Positions 1-8,096 of a DNA stretch of 64,000 bases are shown piece after piece. A model generated the notes under the pieces. It had not been told where the DNA came from and made no database searches. It saw only the letters and a program-made list of their open reading frames with translations. The stretch's first letter is position 1, and each line of letters begins with the position of its first letter. This DNA comes from an uncultured Oscillospiraceae bacterium (GTDB lineage Bacteria > Bacillota > Clostridia > Oscillospirales > Acutalibacteraceae): contig URCA01000005.1 in assembly GCA_900546265.1 (NCBI GenBank), forward strand, positions 62,001 to 126,000, in the 5' to 3' direction. The position numbers were made by a program, and so were the translations under genes.

Positions 1-1
1 G

Positions 2-1111
2 GAAAAGGGGATCCCCCTGCTGGAACGGGCCAAGCTGCTGGGCCTGATTTCCCGCCGATACGGCAACACGGTGGCAGTGGCGGGCACCCACGGCAAAACC
101 ACCACCACCTCCATGATTTCGCAGATTCTTTTGCAAGCGGGACTGGATCCCTCCTTGTTCATCGGCGGCCGGCTGCCCCTCATCAACGCCAACGGCCGGG
201 CGGGGGCCACCGACACCATGATCTGCGAAGCCTGCGAATTCCAGGATCATTACCTGGAGATGATCCCGGCGGTGGCGGTCATCCTCAACATCGACGCGGA
301 TCATCTCGACTATTTCGGCACGCTGGACAACGTCATCGCCTCCTTCCGGAAGTTCGCCGCGCGCACCACCGGCACCCTCATCGTCAACATGGAGGATGAA
401 AACGCGCCGCTGGCTGTCCGTGGGCTGAGCGGGCCGCGGGTCATCACCTACGGCCTTCAAGGGGACTGGGACTGGACGGCGAAAAACGTCGGGGTGACCG
501 ACGGCTCCTATGGAACCTACGACCTGTACCACGAGGGCGGCTTCATCGCCCATGTCCGCCTGGGGGTGCCCGGCGCACACAACGTCTCCAACTCCCTGGC
601 GGCGGCCGCCGCGGCCACCTTATGCGGGGCCAGCCCGGCGCAGATTGTGGAGGGGCTGGAGAGCTTCCACGGGGCCGGACGGCGGTTCGAATTTCTGGGC
701 ACGGAGGCGGGCGTGACCATCGCAGACGACTACGCCCATCATCCCACCGAAATCAGCGCGACCCTCAACGCGGCCAAGGGCATGGGGTACCAGCAGGTTT
801 GGGCCATTTTCCAGCCCTTCACCTATTCCCGCACCGCCCGGCATCTGGACGGGTTCGTCTCCTCCCTGTCCATCGCGGATAAGGTGATCGTCAGCGACAT
901 CATGGGCTCCCGGGAAGAAAACACCTATCATGTGTCCTCCCAGCAGATCACCGATCGCATACCGGGGGCGCTGTATCTGCCCACCTTCCAGGAAATCAGC
1001 GACTATGTGACGGCTCATGCGGACGAGGGGGATCTGGTGCTGACCATGGGCGGCGGCGACGTATACAAATGCGCCCGGATGATCGCGGAACAGCTGAAAG
1101 CAAAAAAATAA
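2..1111 (+). CDS. murC: UDP-N-acetylmuramate--L-alanine ligase, 5'-truncated by window edge
   Basis: MurC adds L-alanine to UDP-MurNAc, the first amino-acid step of cytoplasmic peptidoglycan precursor synthesis. The reading frame is already open at base 2, so the N-terminal part, roughly 85 residues by comparison with a usual length of about 450, lies outside the window. A GTG at 71 is an internal codon and not the start. Visible marks are the ATP-binding loop GTHGKTTTTS near the beginning, the central Mur-ligase ATPase region with NIDADHLDYF, the DDYAHHPTEI motif that is typical of MurC, and the C-terminal glutamate-ligase region ending in TMGGGDVYK. A terminator-like hairpin follows about 30 bases after the stop. 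Nothing suggests that the visible part is damaged. Confidence 0.95.
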   Translation, partial: EKGIPLLERAKLLGLISRRYGNTVAVAGTHGKTTTTSMISQILLQAGLDPSLFIGGRLPLINANGRAGATDTMICEACEFQDHYLEMIPAVAVILNIDADHLDYFGTLDNVIASFRKFAARTTGTLIVNMEDENAPLAVRGLSGPRVITYGLQGDWDWTAKNVGVTDGSYGTYDLYHEGGFIAHVRLGVPGAHNVSNSLAAAAAATLCGASPAQIVEGLESFHGAGRRFEFLGTEAGVTIADDYAHHPTEISATLNAAKGMGYQQVWAIFQPFTYSRTARHLDGFVSSLSIADKVIVSDIMGSREENTYHVSSQQITDRIPGALYLPTFQEISDYVTAHADEGDLVLTMGGGDVYKCARMIAEQLKAKK

Positions 1112-1143
1112 GACAGGATGCGCCACCCCTTGAAAAGACCGCG

Positions 1144-1172
1144 TGCGGGCCATGACATGTGGCCCGCATTTC
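1144..1172 (+). terminator. Terminator-like hairpin after murC
   Basis: An 8-bp perfect stem (TGCGGGCC at 1144-1151 with GGCCCGCA at 1161-1168) is followed by a short T-containing tract. It lies 33 bases after the murC stop. The T-run is interrupted, so it is a moderate terminator at best. Confidence 0.6.
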
Positions 1173-1179
1173 GTGTTTG

Positions 1180-1335
1180 CGCCGGCCGGTGACTTTATCA
1201 CGGAAGGCCGGCGGACGGCGTGGTAGAATAACCTCACGGCGTTCTCCAAAGCCTTGCAGCGCAAGCCTTTGGACGCCTGAGAGAACATTGAACCACTCCG
1301 AAACGGTCGAAGCCGTTTCGGACTAAGGAGGGCGT
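1180..1335 (+). other. Hairpin-rich intergenic segment before the rhodanese gene
   Basis: No gene is visible. Three further inverted repeats follow one another. The first is CGCCGGCC (1180-1187) with GGCCGGCG (1206-1213). The second is a compound hairpin around 1240-1290 in which CCAAAG pairs with CTTTGG outside CTTGC-AGC-GCAAG. The third is TCCGAAACGG with CCGTTTCGGA near 1299-1324. None is followed by a clear T-run. They could form a structured leader RNA or be relics of a repeat element; I do not recognise a known family. Confidence 0.4.
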
Positions 1336-1392
1336 CGCTCCGCGCCGCCTTGTGGTATAGTGTGGACAGAAACCCGACAAGGAGGTCAAACG

Positions 1393-1737
1393 ATGGCGAT
1401 ACATCTTTTCAAAAAATCACGAGCCAGTACACCGAATATCAATGAATGGGTGCGAACCTACCGACAGGATCCGCAGGCCGTTCTCTTGGACGTGCGCACC
1501 GACGAGGAATACGGCGAGGGCCATATTCCGGGAAGCGTCCATCTGGAACTGGGCCGGGAAAGCGAGCTGCCGCGTATCGCGCCCGATCCCCGCACACCGC
1601 TGTACGTATACTGCCGCAGCGGGAGCCGGAGCGAAAGCGCCTGCAGGGTGTTCCGCGGAATGGGGTATCCCCATGTGGTGAATATCGGCGGCATTCTAGC
1701 CTGGGAGGGCGACATCGAGAAAGGAGCGCGGGTATGA
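1393..1737 (+). CDS. Single-domain rhodanese-like protein
   Basis: A 114-residue cytoplasmic rhodanese-fold protein, probably a sulfane-sulfur carrier or sulfurtransferase. The start is the ATG at 1393, which has AAGGAGGT a few bases upstream; a longer frame from 1360 lacks such a site. The fold markers are LLDVRTDEEY near residue 31 and GHIPGSVHL near 43, and the active-site loop is YCRSGSRSE with the nucleophile Cys74. The stop overlaps the start of the next gene as ATGA, which points to translational coupling with the CoA-disulfide-reductase-like enzyme. That enzyme carries its own rhodanese domain, so the pair probably handles persulfide or CoA-persulfide chemistry. Its exact substrate cannot be read from sequence. 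Confidence 0.9.
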   Translation: MAIHLFKKSRASTPNINEWVRTYRQDPQAVLLDVRTDEEYGEGHIPGSVHLELGRESELPRIAPDPRTPLYVYCRSGSRSESACRVFRGMGYPHVVNIGGILAWEGDIEKGARV

Positions 1738-3431
1738 AGGTTGTGATTATCGGCGGAGTGGCGGGAGGCGCCACGGCGGCGGCCCGGCTTCGCCGGCTGG
1801 ACGAGCAGGCGGAAATTGTCATGCTGGAGCGTAGCGGATACGTCTCTTACGCCAACTGCGGGCTCCCCTACTATGTGGGAGGCGTGATCACCGACCAGGA
1901 GGAGCTGACTCTGCAGACGCCCGAGAGCTTCCGGCGAAGGTTTGCCGTGGACGTGCGGGTGCGCCACGAGGCGACGGCTATCGATCCGACGCGGAAAACC
2001 GTGACAGTCCGGCGCCTGGAGGACGGAAGCGAGTACGAGGAAGCCTATGACAAGCTGCTCCTCTCCCCCGGTGCCAGGCCGCTGCGTCCCGCCCTGCCCG
2101 GCGTGGAATCGGCGCGCGTGTTTACCCTGCGCACGGTGGAGGACACGCTGCGGCTGCACACGTTCATCCAAAGCAGCGCCCCGCGCAGCGCCGTGGTGGT
2201 GGGCGGCGGCTTCATCGGCCTGGAGATGATGGAGAACCTGACCCACCAGGGAATCCAGGTGACGGTGGTGGAAAAGCAGCGGCAGGTGATGGCGCCCATC
2301 GACTACGACATGGCCTGCGGCGTACACGCGTATCTGCGGGACAAGGGCGTTGCGCTGCGGCTGGATGCGGCGGTGGAGGGCTTCGAAGAGACGGATTCCT
2401 CCCTGTCGGTCCGGCTGGAGGGCGGCGAAAGGCTGGAAACGGACATGGTGGTGCTGGCCCTCGGCGTGGTCCCGGACACGGGACTGGCCAAGGAAGCGGG
2501 GCTGACGCTGGGCGGACGGGGCGCCATCGTGGTCAACGACCGGATGGAAACCTCCGCGCCCGACATATACGCCGTGGGCGACGCGGTGCAGATCACCCAT
2601 GCCGTGACGGGAGATCCGGCCTGGGTGCCGCTGGCGGGGCCGGCCAACAAGCAGGGGCGGATTGCCGCCGACAACATCAGCGGCCGGGACAGCCGTTTTG
2701 ACGGCAGCCAGGGCACCTCCATTCTGCGGGTGTTCGACATGACTGTGGCGGCAACCGGACTCAACGAACGGGCTGCCGAAGCCGCGGGGTACCGGTTCGA
2801 CAAGGTAGTGACCTTCTCCCCTTCCCACGCGACTTACTATCCCGGCGCTTCCAATATGACAATCAAGACTGTGTTCGAACGCGGCAGCGGGCGGATTCTG
2901 GGAGCGCAGATCGTGGGCTTCGAGGGGGCGGACAAACGCATCGACGTGCTGGCCGCCGCCGTGCGCGGACAGATGGGGGCAGCGGATTTGGCCGAGCTGG
3001 AGCTGGCCTACGCACCGCCCTTTTCCTCCGCGAAGGATCCGGTGAACATGGCCGGGTTCGTCATTGGCAACCTGCTGGACGGAACGGTGCGGCAGTTCCA
3101 CTGGAACGACGTTCCCGGCGTGCAGCACAACCCGGAGGTCACGCTGCTGGACACCCGCACCCCCGGCGAATACCGACGGGGACACATCGAGGGGGCGGTG
3201 CACATTCCGCTGGACGAACTGCGCGCTCGGCTTGAGGAGCTGGACAAAGGCAAGCCGGTGTATGTGCACTGCCAAAGCGGCCTGCGCAGTTATATCGCCT
3301 GCCGGATACTGACGGGGCACGGCTTCACATGCTACAACCTATCCGGCGGCTACCGGCTGTATGAGCAGGTGATGCGGGAGGCGGCGTTTGACAGCCGGCC
3401 CGCCCATCCTTGCGGCGTACCGCTGACATAA
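1734..3431 (+). CDS. CoA-disulfide reductase-like flavoprotein with C-terminal rhodanese domain
   Basis: A 565-residue pyridine-nucleotide-disulfide oxidoreductase of the CoA-disulfide reductase/NADH oxidase group. The FAD-binding motif GGVAGGATAAARL lies at the N-terminus, and SYANCGLPYYVGG contains the redox-active Cys42, matching the single-cysteine class that forms a mixed disulfide with CoA. A second nucleotide-binding motif, VVVGGGFIGLE, lies near residue 160, and the dimerisation domain contains HATYYPGA. The C-terminal rhodanese module (about 450-555) has YVHCQSGLRS with Cys513. Family members with this layout reduce CoA persulfide or polysulfide with NAD(P)H; I infer that role here. 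The gene overlaps the upstream rhodanese by four bases and ends in a strong terminator. Confidence 0.9.
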   Translation: MKVVIIGGVAGGATAAARLRRLDEQAEIVMLERSGYVSYANCGLPYYVGGVITDQEELTLQTPESFRRRFAVDVRVRHEATAIDPTRKTVTVRRLEDGSEYEEAYDKLLLSPGARPLRPALPGVESARVFTLRTVEDTLRLHTFIQSSAPRSAVVVGGGFIGLEMMENLTHQGIQVTVVEKQRQVMAPIDYDMACGVHAYLRDKGVALRLDAAVEGFEETDSSLSVRLEGGERLETDMVVLALGVVPDTGLAKEAGLTLGGRGAIVVNDRMETSAPDIYAVGDAVQITHAVTGDPAWVPLAGPANKQGRIAADNISGRDSRFDGSQGTSILRVFDMTVAATGLNERAAEAAGYRFDKVVTFSPSHATYYPGASNMTIKTVFERGSGRILGAQIVGFEGADKRIDVLAAAVRGQMGAADLAELELAYAPPFSSAKDPVNMAGFVIGNLLDGTVRQFHWNDVPGVQHNPEVTLLDTRTPGEYRRGHIEGAVHIPLDELRARLEELDKGKPVYVHCQSGLRSYIACRILTGHGFTCYNLSGGYRLYEQVMREAAFDSRPAHPCGVPLT

Positions 3432-3474
3432 AAAGACCAGCGGCCTGGGCTTTCGCCCCGGCCGCTGGTCTTTT
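3431..3474. terminator. Bidirectional terminator between convergent genes
   Basis: A 15-bp stem (AAAAGACCAGCGGCC with its exact complement) lies between the flavoprotein gene and the convergent LUD gene. A-runs and T-runs flank it on both sides, so it can act in both directions. Confidence 0.9.
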
Positions 3475-4132
3475 AATAGCCCAATTCCTCTCCTACCAGG
3501 ATGACCTTGATACGACCTTTTTCCCGCTGGTAGGCGGATACCACGTAGGAGCAGCAGATGCGGGCGCTGGTTTTGCAGCCGGACGCCATGTCTCCCCGCA
3601 GGCCCATACAGGCGCCAGTTTTGGCGCAATAGGTGTCGCAGCCGAGGCGTGCGGCGTTAGCCGGGGCCGCGCAGCGTTTGACGCGTGTGACGGCCGCGTC
3701 GATATCCTTGACGATTTTGTTGACGCCAGCCACCAAAATGACAGAGCGGGGGCCGTAGCAGATGGCCGCCACCCGATTGCTGTTGCCGTCCACGTTATAC
3801 AGCTCGCCGTTCAGGGTGACGGCGTTGACCGAGGACAGATAGGCGTCGGCCGCAAAGCTGTCGAGGAATACCTTCCGCATGTCGGGAATATCCGGTGCGT
3901 AGCGATCGATGAAACGATACCGCCCGCTGCGCAGCAAATCCAGCACGCCGGTCTGGGTCAGCGTTTTGGATCCGCCCACTGCCACGGTGTCGCCGTCGTG
4001 CAGCAGGCGGGCCACCTGCTCGGGAACATCGGCCGCGCGTTCCACAAAATACCCATCCATATTGTTGCGGCGCAGGGCTTCGATGACCTGCGCGGCCTGG
4101 AGGCCGGCCACTTGTTTTTGATACTCGTCCAT
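3473..4132 (-). CDS. LUD-domain protein with Cys-rich C-terminus
   Basis: A 219-residue protein of the LUD (lactate-utilisation, DUF162-like) family. The pattern VAVGGSKTLTQTGVLDLLRSG near residue 55 and the segment around AAICYGPRSVILVAGVNKIV are typical of the fold. The C-terminal third carries many cysteines (CDTYCAKTGACM, then GCKTSARICCSY), a cluster often seen in anaerobe homologues and possibly a metal or Fe-S site. Between the two cysteine groups there is a short extra stretch (GLRGDMAS) compared with the C-x2-TG-x-C-x-DC layout I would expect. No LutA or LutB partner lies nearby, so a role in lactate oxidation is not supported. It shares direction and a 15-base gap with exonuclease III upstream. 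Confidence 0.8.
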   Translation of the reverse strand: MDEYQKQVAGLQAAQVIEALRRNNMDGYFVERAADVPEQVARLLHDGDTVAVGGSKTLTQTGVLDLLRSGRYRFIDRYAPDIPDMRKVFLDSFAADAYLSSVNAVTLNGELYNVDGNSNRVAAICYGPRSVILVAGVNKIVKDIDAAVTRVKRCAAPANAARLGCDTYCAKTGACMGLRGDMASGCKTSARICCSYVVSAYQREKGRIKVILVGEELGY

Positions 4133-4147
4133 GAGGCTTCTCCCCTT

Positions 4148-4903
4148 TCAGATATCCAGCTGAAGCTCCACCGGGCAGTGATCCGAACCGAAAATTTCGG
4201 TGCGGATCGCAGCTTCCCGGACGGCGCCGGCCAGCCGGTTGGAAACCAGAAAATAGTCAATACGCCATCCGGCGTTTTTCTCCCGGGCGCGGAAGCGGTA
4301 GGACCACCAGCTGTATGCACCGGTCACGTCGGGATACAGCAGACGGAAGCTATCGGTAAAGCCGGCCTCCAGCAGGGCGGAAAAAGCGTCCCGTTCCTCA
4401 TCGGAAAAGCCCGCGTTTCCCCGATTGGGACCAGGATTTTTTAAATCGATTTCCTTATGCGCCACATTGAGGTCACCGCAGACGACGACCGGCTTGTTTT
4501 CATCCAGCCCGCAGAGATAGCGGCGGAAGGCCGCCTCCCATTCCAGCCGGTAGGCGATGCGCGCCAGGCCGTCCTGAGAATTGGGAGTATAGACCGTGAC
4601 GAAATAGAACGAGGGAAATTCGAGGGTAATGACCCGCCCTTCCTTATCGTGCTCCGCGATACCTAGGCCGTAGGATACGCACAGCGGCTCCTGTTTGGAG
4701 AAAACAGCCGTGCCGCTGTAGCCTTTCTTTTCGGCGTAATTCCAATATTGGTGGTAGCCGGGGAGTTCTAATTCGATTTGGCCGGCCTGCAGCTTGGTTT
4801 CCTGCAGGCAGAAGATATCCGCGTTTTCCGCGGCGAAAATATCGGCAAAGCCCTTGCCCATGCAGGCACGCAGGCCGTTGACGTTCCAGGAGATGCATTT
4901 CAT
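4148..4903 (-). CDS. xth: Exodeoxyribonuclease III / AP endonuclease
   Basis: A 251-residue enzyme that cleaves DNA 5' to abasic sites and removes nucleotides 3' to 5' in base-excision repair. The catalytic set of the Xth/ExoA family is complete: WNVNGLRA at the N-terminus, LQETKL with the metal ligand Glu35, the tyrosine region KKGYSGTAVFSK, GDLNVAHKEIDL, DYFLVSNRL, and the terminal GSDHCPV with Asp241 and His242. Length and motif spacing match the family closely. It is transcribed toward the LUD gene and divergently from the radical SAM gene at 5046. Confidence 0.95.
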   Translation of the reverse strand: MKCISWNVNGLRACMGKGFADIFAAENADIFCLQETKLQAGQIELELPGYHQYWNYAEKKGYSGTAVFSKQEPLCVSYGLGIAEHDKEGRVITLEFPSFYFVTVYTPNSQDGLARIAYRLEWEAAFRRYLCGLDENKPVVVCGDLNVAHKEIDLKNPGPNRGNAGFSDEERDAFSALLEAGFTDSFRLLYPDVTGAYSWWSYRFRAREKNAGWRIDYFLVSNRLAGAVREAAIRTEIFGSDHCPVELQLDI

Positions 4904-4984
4904 GTGGGAAAGCTCCTTCCAATATGGATTGTTTTCAGTATACCAGATTCGGCGGGCAGAATGCGAACAAATTCTGAATTTCCA

Positions 4985-5013
4985 TTGAACGCCGCGATGC
5001 GTTGGAGTACAAT
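4985..5013 (+). promoter_or_regulatory. Sigma-A-type promoter for the radical SAM gene
   Basis: TTGAAC (4985-4990) and TACAAT (5008-5013) are separated by 17 bases and lie about 30 bases upstream of the ATG at 5046. Confidence 0.7.
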
Positions 5014-5045
5014 AAGAGGTAGATTACAGGAAAGCAGGAATCCAT

Positions 5046-5939
5046 ATGGCTATCCCCCGCTGTTCTCTCTGCCCCCGGAGCTGCCGGGTTCCCCGAGCGG
5101 ACGACGCGCCTTCCGCCGGCGTATGCGGGATGCCGGCGATGCCGGTAGTGGCCCGCGCGGCGCTGCATGTGGGAGAAGAACCCTGCATCAGCGGCACGCG
5201 GGGGTCGGGCACGGTGTTCTTTTCCGGCTGTTCCCTAGGCTGCGTGTTCTGCCAGAATCACCCGATCAGCCACGAGCGGTTCGGGGAGACGGTGAGCATT
5301 CGGCGGCTGGCGGAGATTTTCTGGGAGCTGGAGGCGCAAGGGGCGCACAACATCAATTTAGTCAACCCCACCCACTACGCGGCCGCGATCCGTCAGGCGC
5401 TGCGATTGTATCGGCCGGCGATTCCGGTGGTGTACAATTCCAGCGGATACGAGCGAGTGGAGACGCTGCGGGCGCTGGAGGGGCTGGTAGACATTTATCT
5501 GCCGGATTTGAAATACGTACACGAAGAACCGGCAGCGGTCTTTTCGGGCGCGTCCGATTATTTCTCCCGCGCGGCGGCGGCCATCCTGGAAATGGCGCGG
5601 CAGACGGGGCCGATGGTTTTGAACGCACAGGGGGTGGCGGTAAAGGGCACCATGGTGCGGCATCTGGTGCTGCCGGGGTATACCCGGGAATCCCTGGCGG
5701 TATTGGACTGGCTGGCGGGACACAAGGAAGCGGTATGGGTCAGCCTGCTGTTCCAGTACACCCCGGTGCTGCCGATGGAGGCGTATCCTTCCTTGAACCG
5801 AACGCTGACGGCCCGGGAACGCCGGAAGGTATGGGATTATATGCTGGAGAGGGGAATCACCGACGGCTATGTACAGGAGCGCGGCTGCAGCGGAACCGCG
5901 TATATTCCCGCTTTTGATTTGACGGGCGTGAAGGGATGA
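5046..5939 (+). CDS. Radical SAM protein of the PflX / pyruvate-formate-lyase-activase-like group
   Basis: A 297-residue radical SAM enzyme. The SAM-binding cluster motif is CSLGCVFC, giving CX3CX2C at Cys62, Cys66 and Cys69. Before it is a second cysteine set (Cys6, Cys9, Cys13, Cys27) of the kind seen in COG1313 proteins, related to but distinct from the pyruvate formate-lyase activases. NPTHY and YNSSGYE resemble the SAM-contact regions of the barrel. The substrate of this family is not established, and no glycyl-radical enzyme gene is in view. Its stop overlaps the start of the HAD gene (ATGA), so the two are probably made together. Confidence 0.85.
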   Translation: MAIPRCSLCPRSCRVPRADDAPSAGVCGMPAMPVVARAALHVGEEPCISGTRGSGTVFFSGCSLGCVFCQNHPISHERFGETVSIRRLAEIFWELEAQGAHNINLVNPTHYAAAIRQALRLYRPAIPVVYNSSGYERVETLRALEGLVDIYLPDLKYVHEEPAAVFSGASDYFSRAAAAILEMARQTGPMVLNAQGVAVKGTMVRHLVLPGYTRESLAVLDWLAGHKEAVWVSLLFQYTPVLPMEAYPSLNRTLTARERRKVWDYMLERGITDGYVQERGCSGTAYIPAFDLTGVKG

Positions 5940-6658
5940 GAGGCATGAAGTATCCAAAGATGATCCTGTTCGACTACGGGCGAACGCTGGCTTACGAGCC
6001 GGGGTGGGATTCCCTGCGCGGCAACGCGGCGCTACTTCGCTATGCGGTCAAAAACGACGGCGGCTATACGGCGGAGGATGTCGGGAGAGTGGCCAAAAGG
6101 ATCGACGCCTATGTCAAAGACATCCGCAACGGCGGTTATGAAATAACCGGCGGGCAGTTCAACCGGCTGCTGTACGAGTATTTAGGGATCGCCTTTTCCC
6201 TGACGCCCTTGGAGCAGGAAACGGTATTCTGGGACGCGGCGTCCGCCGGCGAGGCGATGCCAGGCGCGGCAGAGATGCTGGCCTGCATCAAAGCCAAAGG
6301 AATTCGCAGCGCCGTCGTCAGCAATATTCTTTGGTCGGGAGAGGCGCTGCGGAAGCGGCTGGACAGGCTGCTGCCGGGAAATTCATTTGAGTTTATTCTC
6401 GCGTCGAGCGACTATATGCTGCGCAAGCCCCAGCCCATGCTGTTTGAACTGGCCCTGCGCAAGGCGGGGCTGACGGCCAGCGAGGTCTGGTTCTGCGGCG
6501 ATAATCCGCAGGCGGACATCGAGGGAGCCGCCGCGGCCGGGATGTTCCCCGTGTGGTTTGACAGCGACGTGGACGACAGAGAAGGCGGAGACAAGCCCGC
6601 GCCGCGCTGCGCCTGTCTGCATATCCGCCGCTGGGACGAACTTACCGCACGGCTGTAA
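5936..6658 (+). CDS. HAD-superfamily hydrolase with altered motif I
   Basis: A 240-residue HAD-like protein. Motif I reads FDYGRTL: the nucleophilic Asp is kept, but the second Asp, the usual acid/base of phosphatases, is Gly. Motif II is in SAVVSNI, motif III includes Lys in LRKPQPMLFE, and motif IV is CGDNPQADIEGAAAAGM. The altered motif I is common in a Firmicutes subgroup and may change the chemistry, so a substrate should not be assumed. The ATG at 5936 overlaps the upstream stop; a second ATG at 5945 gives a start three codons later. It is coupled to the radical SAM gene and followed by a bidirectional terminator. Confidence 0.85.
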   Translation: MRGMKYPKMILFDYGRTLAYEPGWDSLRGNAALLRYAVKNDGGYTAEDVGRVAKRIDAYVKDIRNGGYEITGGQFNRLLYEYLGIAFSLTPLEQETVFWDAASAGEAMPGAAEMLACIKAKGIRSAVVSNILWSGEALRKRLDRLLPGNSFEFILASSDYMLRKPQPMLFELALRKAGLTASEVWFCGDNPQADIEGAAAAGMFPVWFDSDVDDREGGDKPAPRCACLHIRRWDELTARL

Positions 6659-6659
6659 A

Positions 6660-6700
6660 AACCCCTGCCGAAAGCGCTGGCTCTCGGCAGGGGTTCGTTT
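6660..6700. terminator. Bidirectional terminator between convergent genes
   Basis: A 12-bp stem, AACCCCTGCCGA (6660-6671) with TCGGCAGGGGTT (6684-6695), is flanked by an A-run and T-rich sequence. It serves both the HAD gene and the convergent membrane-protein gene. Confidence 0.85.
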
Positions 6701-7361
6701 ATTCGTGTTTATCCGCTTGGACCACGTACCATTTGCCGTTGTTTTCCGACGGCAGACGCCGGCCTTTTTCCATACTCTTGATTTGTTCCTCGGTGGCGTT
6801 GCCGAACCAATCGTATTTCCAGCCGTCGTCGGTCTTGCGCATCCGGACGGTGTACAGCTTCCGCTGGCCGCCGGCCTCCATACGGTACATGATATACACA
6901 GGGTTTTCGTCGCCCAGCTTTTCCGTTTGCGCATAGGCGTCGTCCTCTTCCCAATATTTTGGGGTCAGCCAGCTGCTAATCTGAAAACGCGCCTGGTCGC
7001 CGGCGACAGGTAAATCGGTCAAATCTGCGGCCCGAAGGCTTTCCGAAACGTCCTCTGTGCCGTTATCCAACACGTACTGGCGAAAATCTTCCGCCGATTG
7101 ATTGCCGGCCAGCATAGAAGCGTGCTGCTCCGCGATGCGCTCCGCCGCGATTTCATACCGGCTTTCCATCGTGGTCCGATACGCACAGACCAGAAAAAAG
7201 ACGAGGAATGCGGAAAACAGCACCACGAAAAGGCCGCGGCCCCAATTGATTTTCAGAGGGGCCGGGGGCTTCCGGACAAAAATCCGGCGGATATTGAACA
7301 GGATCAGCGGCACGAGGAACAGCGCGCCCATGACGATATACAAAATCAATGTGGCTTTCAT
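6699..7361 (-). CDS. Uncharacterised two-TM membrane protein
   Basis: A 220-residue protein that I do not recognise. It has two hydrophobic helices, about residues 4-24 and 44-63, separated by a basic loop (RRIFVRKPPAPLK). A soluble part of about 150 residues follows. The basic inter-helix loop suggests that both termini lie outside the cytoplasm, but the topology is not certain. The soluble part ends with a compact beta-like segment (KLYTVRMRKTDDGWKYDWFG) reminiscent of small secreted NTF2- or DUF4829-like domains; this is a weak impression. It is 12 bases downstream of the amino-acid ABC importer genes on the same strand and is likely co-transcribed, but a role in transport is not shown. 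Confidence 0.6.
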   Translation of the reverse strand: MKATLILYIVMGALFLVPLILFNIRRIFVRKPPAPLKINWGRGLFVVLFSAFLVFFLVCAYRTTMESRYEIAAERIAEQHASMLAGNQSAEDFRQYVLDNGTEDVSESLRAADLTDLPVAGDQARFQISSWLTPKYWEEDDAYAQTEKLGDENPVYIMYRMEAGGQRKLYTVRMRKTDDGWKYDWFGNATEEQIKSMEKGRRLPSENNGKWYVVQADKHE

Positions 7362-7373
7362 GCGGCGGCCTCC

Positions 7374-8096
7374 TTACAATACTTTTGACAAGAATTCCCG
7401 GGTGCGGGGCTGTTGGGGATGGCCGAAGAGTTCGTCCGGCGTTCCCTGCTCGCTGATAACGCCGCCGTCGATGAAAAAGATCCGATCCCCCACCTCTCTG
7501 GCAAAGCCCATTTCGTGGGTAACCACCACCATGGTAATCCGGTTGAGCGCCAGCTGCTTCATGACCTCCAGCACCTCGCCTACCATCTCGGGATCCAAGG
7601 CGGATGTGGGTTCATCAAACAGCAGAACCTCCGGATCCATGGCCAGGGCGCGGGCGATGGCCACCCGCTGCTTCTGCCCGCCGGAGAGACGGTTGGGGTA
7701 TTCGTTGGCTTTATCCGCCAGGCCCACCCGGTTGAGCAGCTCCATCGCCTTGTCGTCCGCCTCGGACGCGGTCATTTTCTTGAGCTTGACCGGGGCGAGG
7801 GTAATGTTTTTGAGCACGGTCATATGCGGGAACAGGTTGAACTGCTGGAACACCATGCCGACCTTCTGCCGCATTTTATCCAGCTGCCGCAAATTGTGCA
7901 TGACGGACACGCCGTCGATGAGGATATCGCCCTTGGTGGGCACTTCCAACAGGTTGATGCAGCGCAGAAACGTGGATTTTCCGCCGCCGGAGGGGCCGAT
8001 GACGCAAATGCATTCGCCGTCGGTAATGCGGGCGTTAATGCCTTTGAGCACTTCCAGTTCGCCAAAATACTTATGAAGATTCTGTACCTCAATCAC
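7374..8096 (-). CDS. Polar amino-acid ABC transporter ATP-binding protein
   Basis: A 240-residue ATPase that drives uptake of a polar amino acid (GlnQ/ArtP/HisP group). Walker A is GPSGGGKST near residue 34, the signature is LSGGQKQRVAIA, Walker B is VLLFDEPTSALDPE, and the switch histidine lies in VVTHEMGFA. It overlaps the permease gene upstream by eight bases, so the two proteins are probably made at equal levels. The ATPase alone does not show which amino acid is carried. Confidence 0.95.
   Translation of the reverse strand: MIEVQNLHKYFGELEVLKGINARITDGECICVIGPSGGGKSTFLRCINLLEVPTKGDILIDGVSVMHNLRQLDKMRQKVGMVFQQFNLFPHMTVLKNITLAPVKLKKMTASEADDKAMELLNRVGLADKANEYPNRLSGGQKQRVAIARALAMDPEVLLFDEPTSALDPEMVGEVLEVMKQLALNRITMVVVTHEMGFAREVGDRIFFIDGGVISEQGTPDELFGHPQQPRTREFLSKVL

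Noticed and set aside
2..1111. murC as a broken gene starting at GTG 71
   Set aside because: The frame is open to the window edge and in phase; truncation is due to the window only.
1458..3320. 620-codon open frame on the minus strand opposite the flavoprotein gene
   Set aside because: It lies wholly opposite a gene with clear motifs; its translation is rich in His, Arg and Gly without domains, a usual shadow in GC-rich DNA.
3473..4132. LUD protein as LutC of a lactate-oxidation operon
   Set aside because: LutA and LutB are absent and the protein has a Cys-rich tail atypical of LutC.
3410..4444. 344-codon plus-strand frame across the LUD and exonuclease III genes
   Set aside because: It runs through a strong terminator and two well-supported minus-strand genes, and shows no domain.
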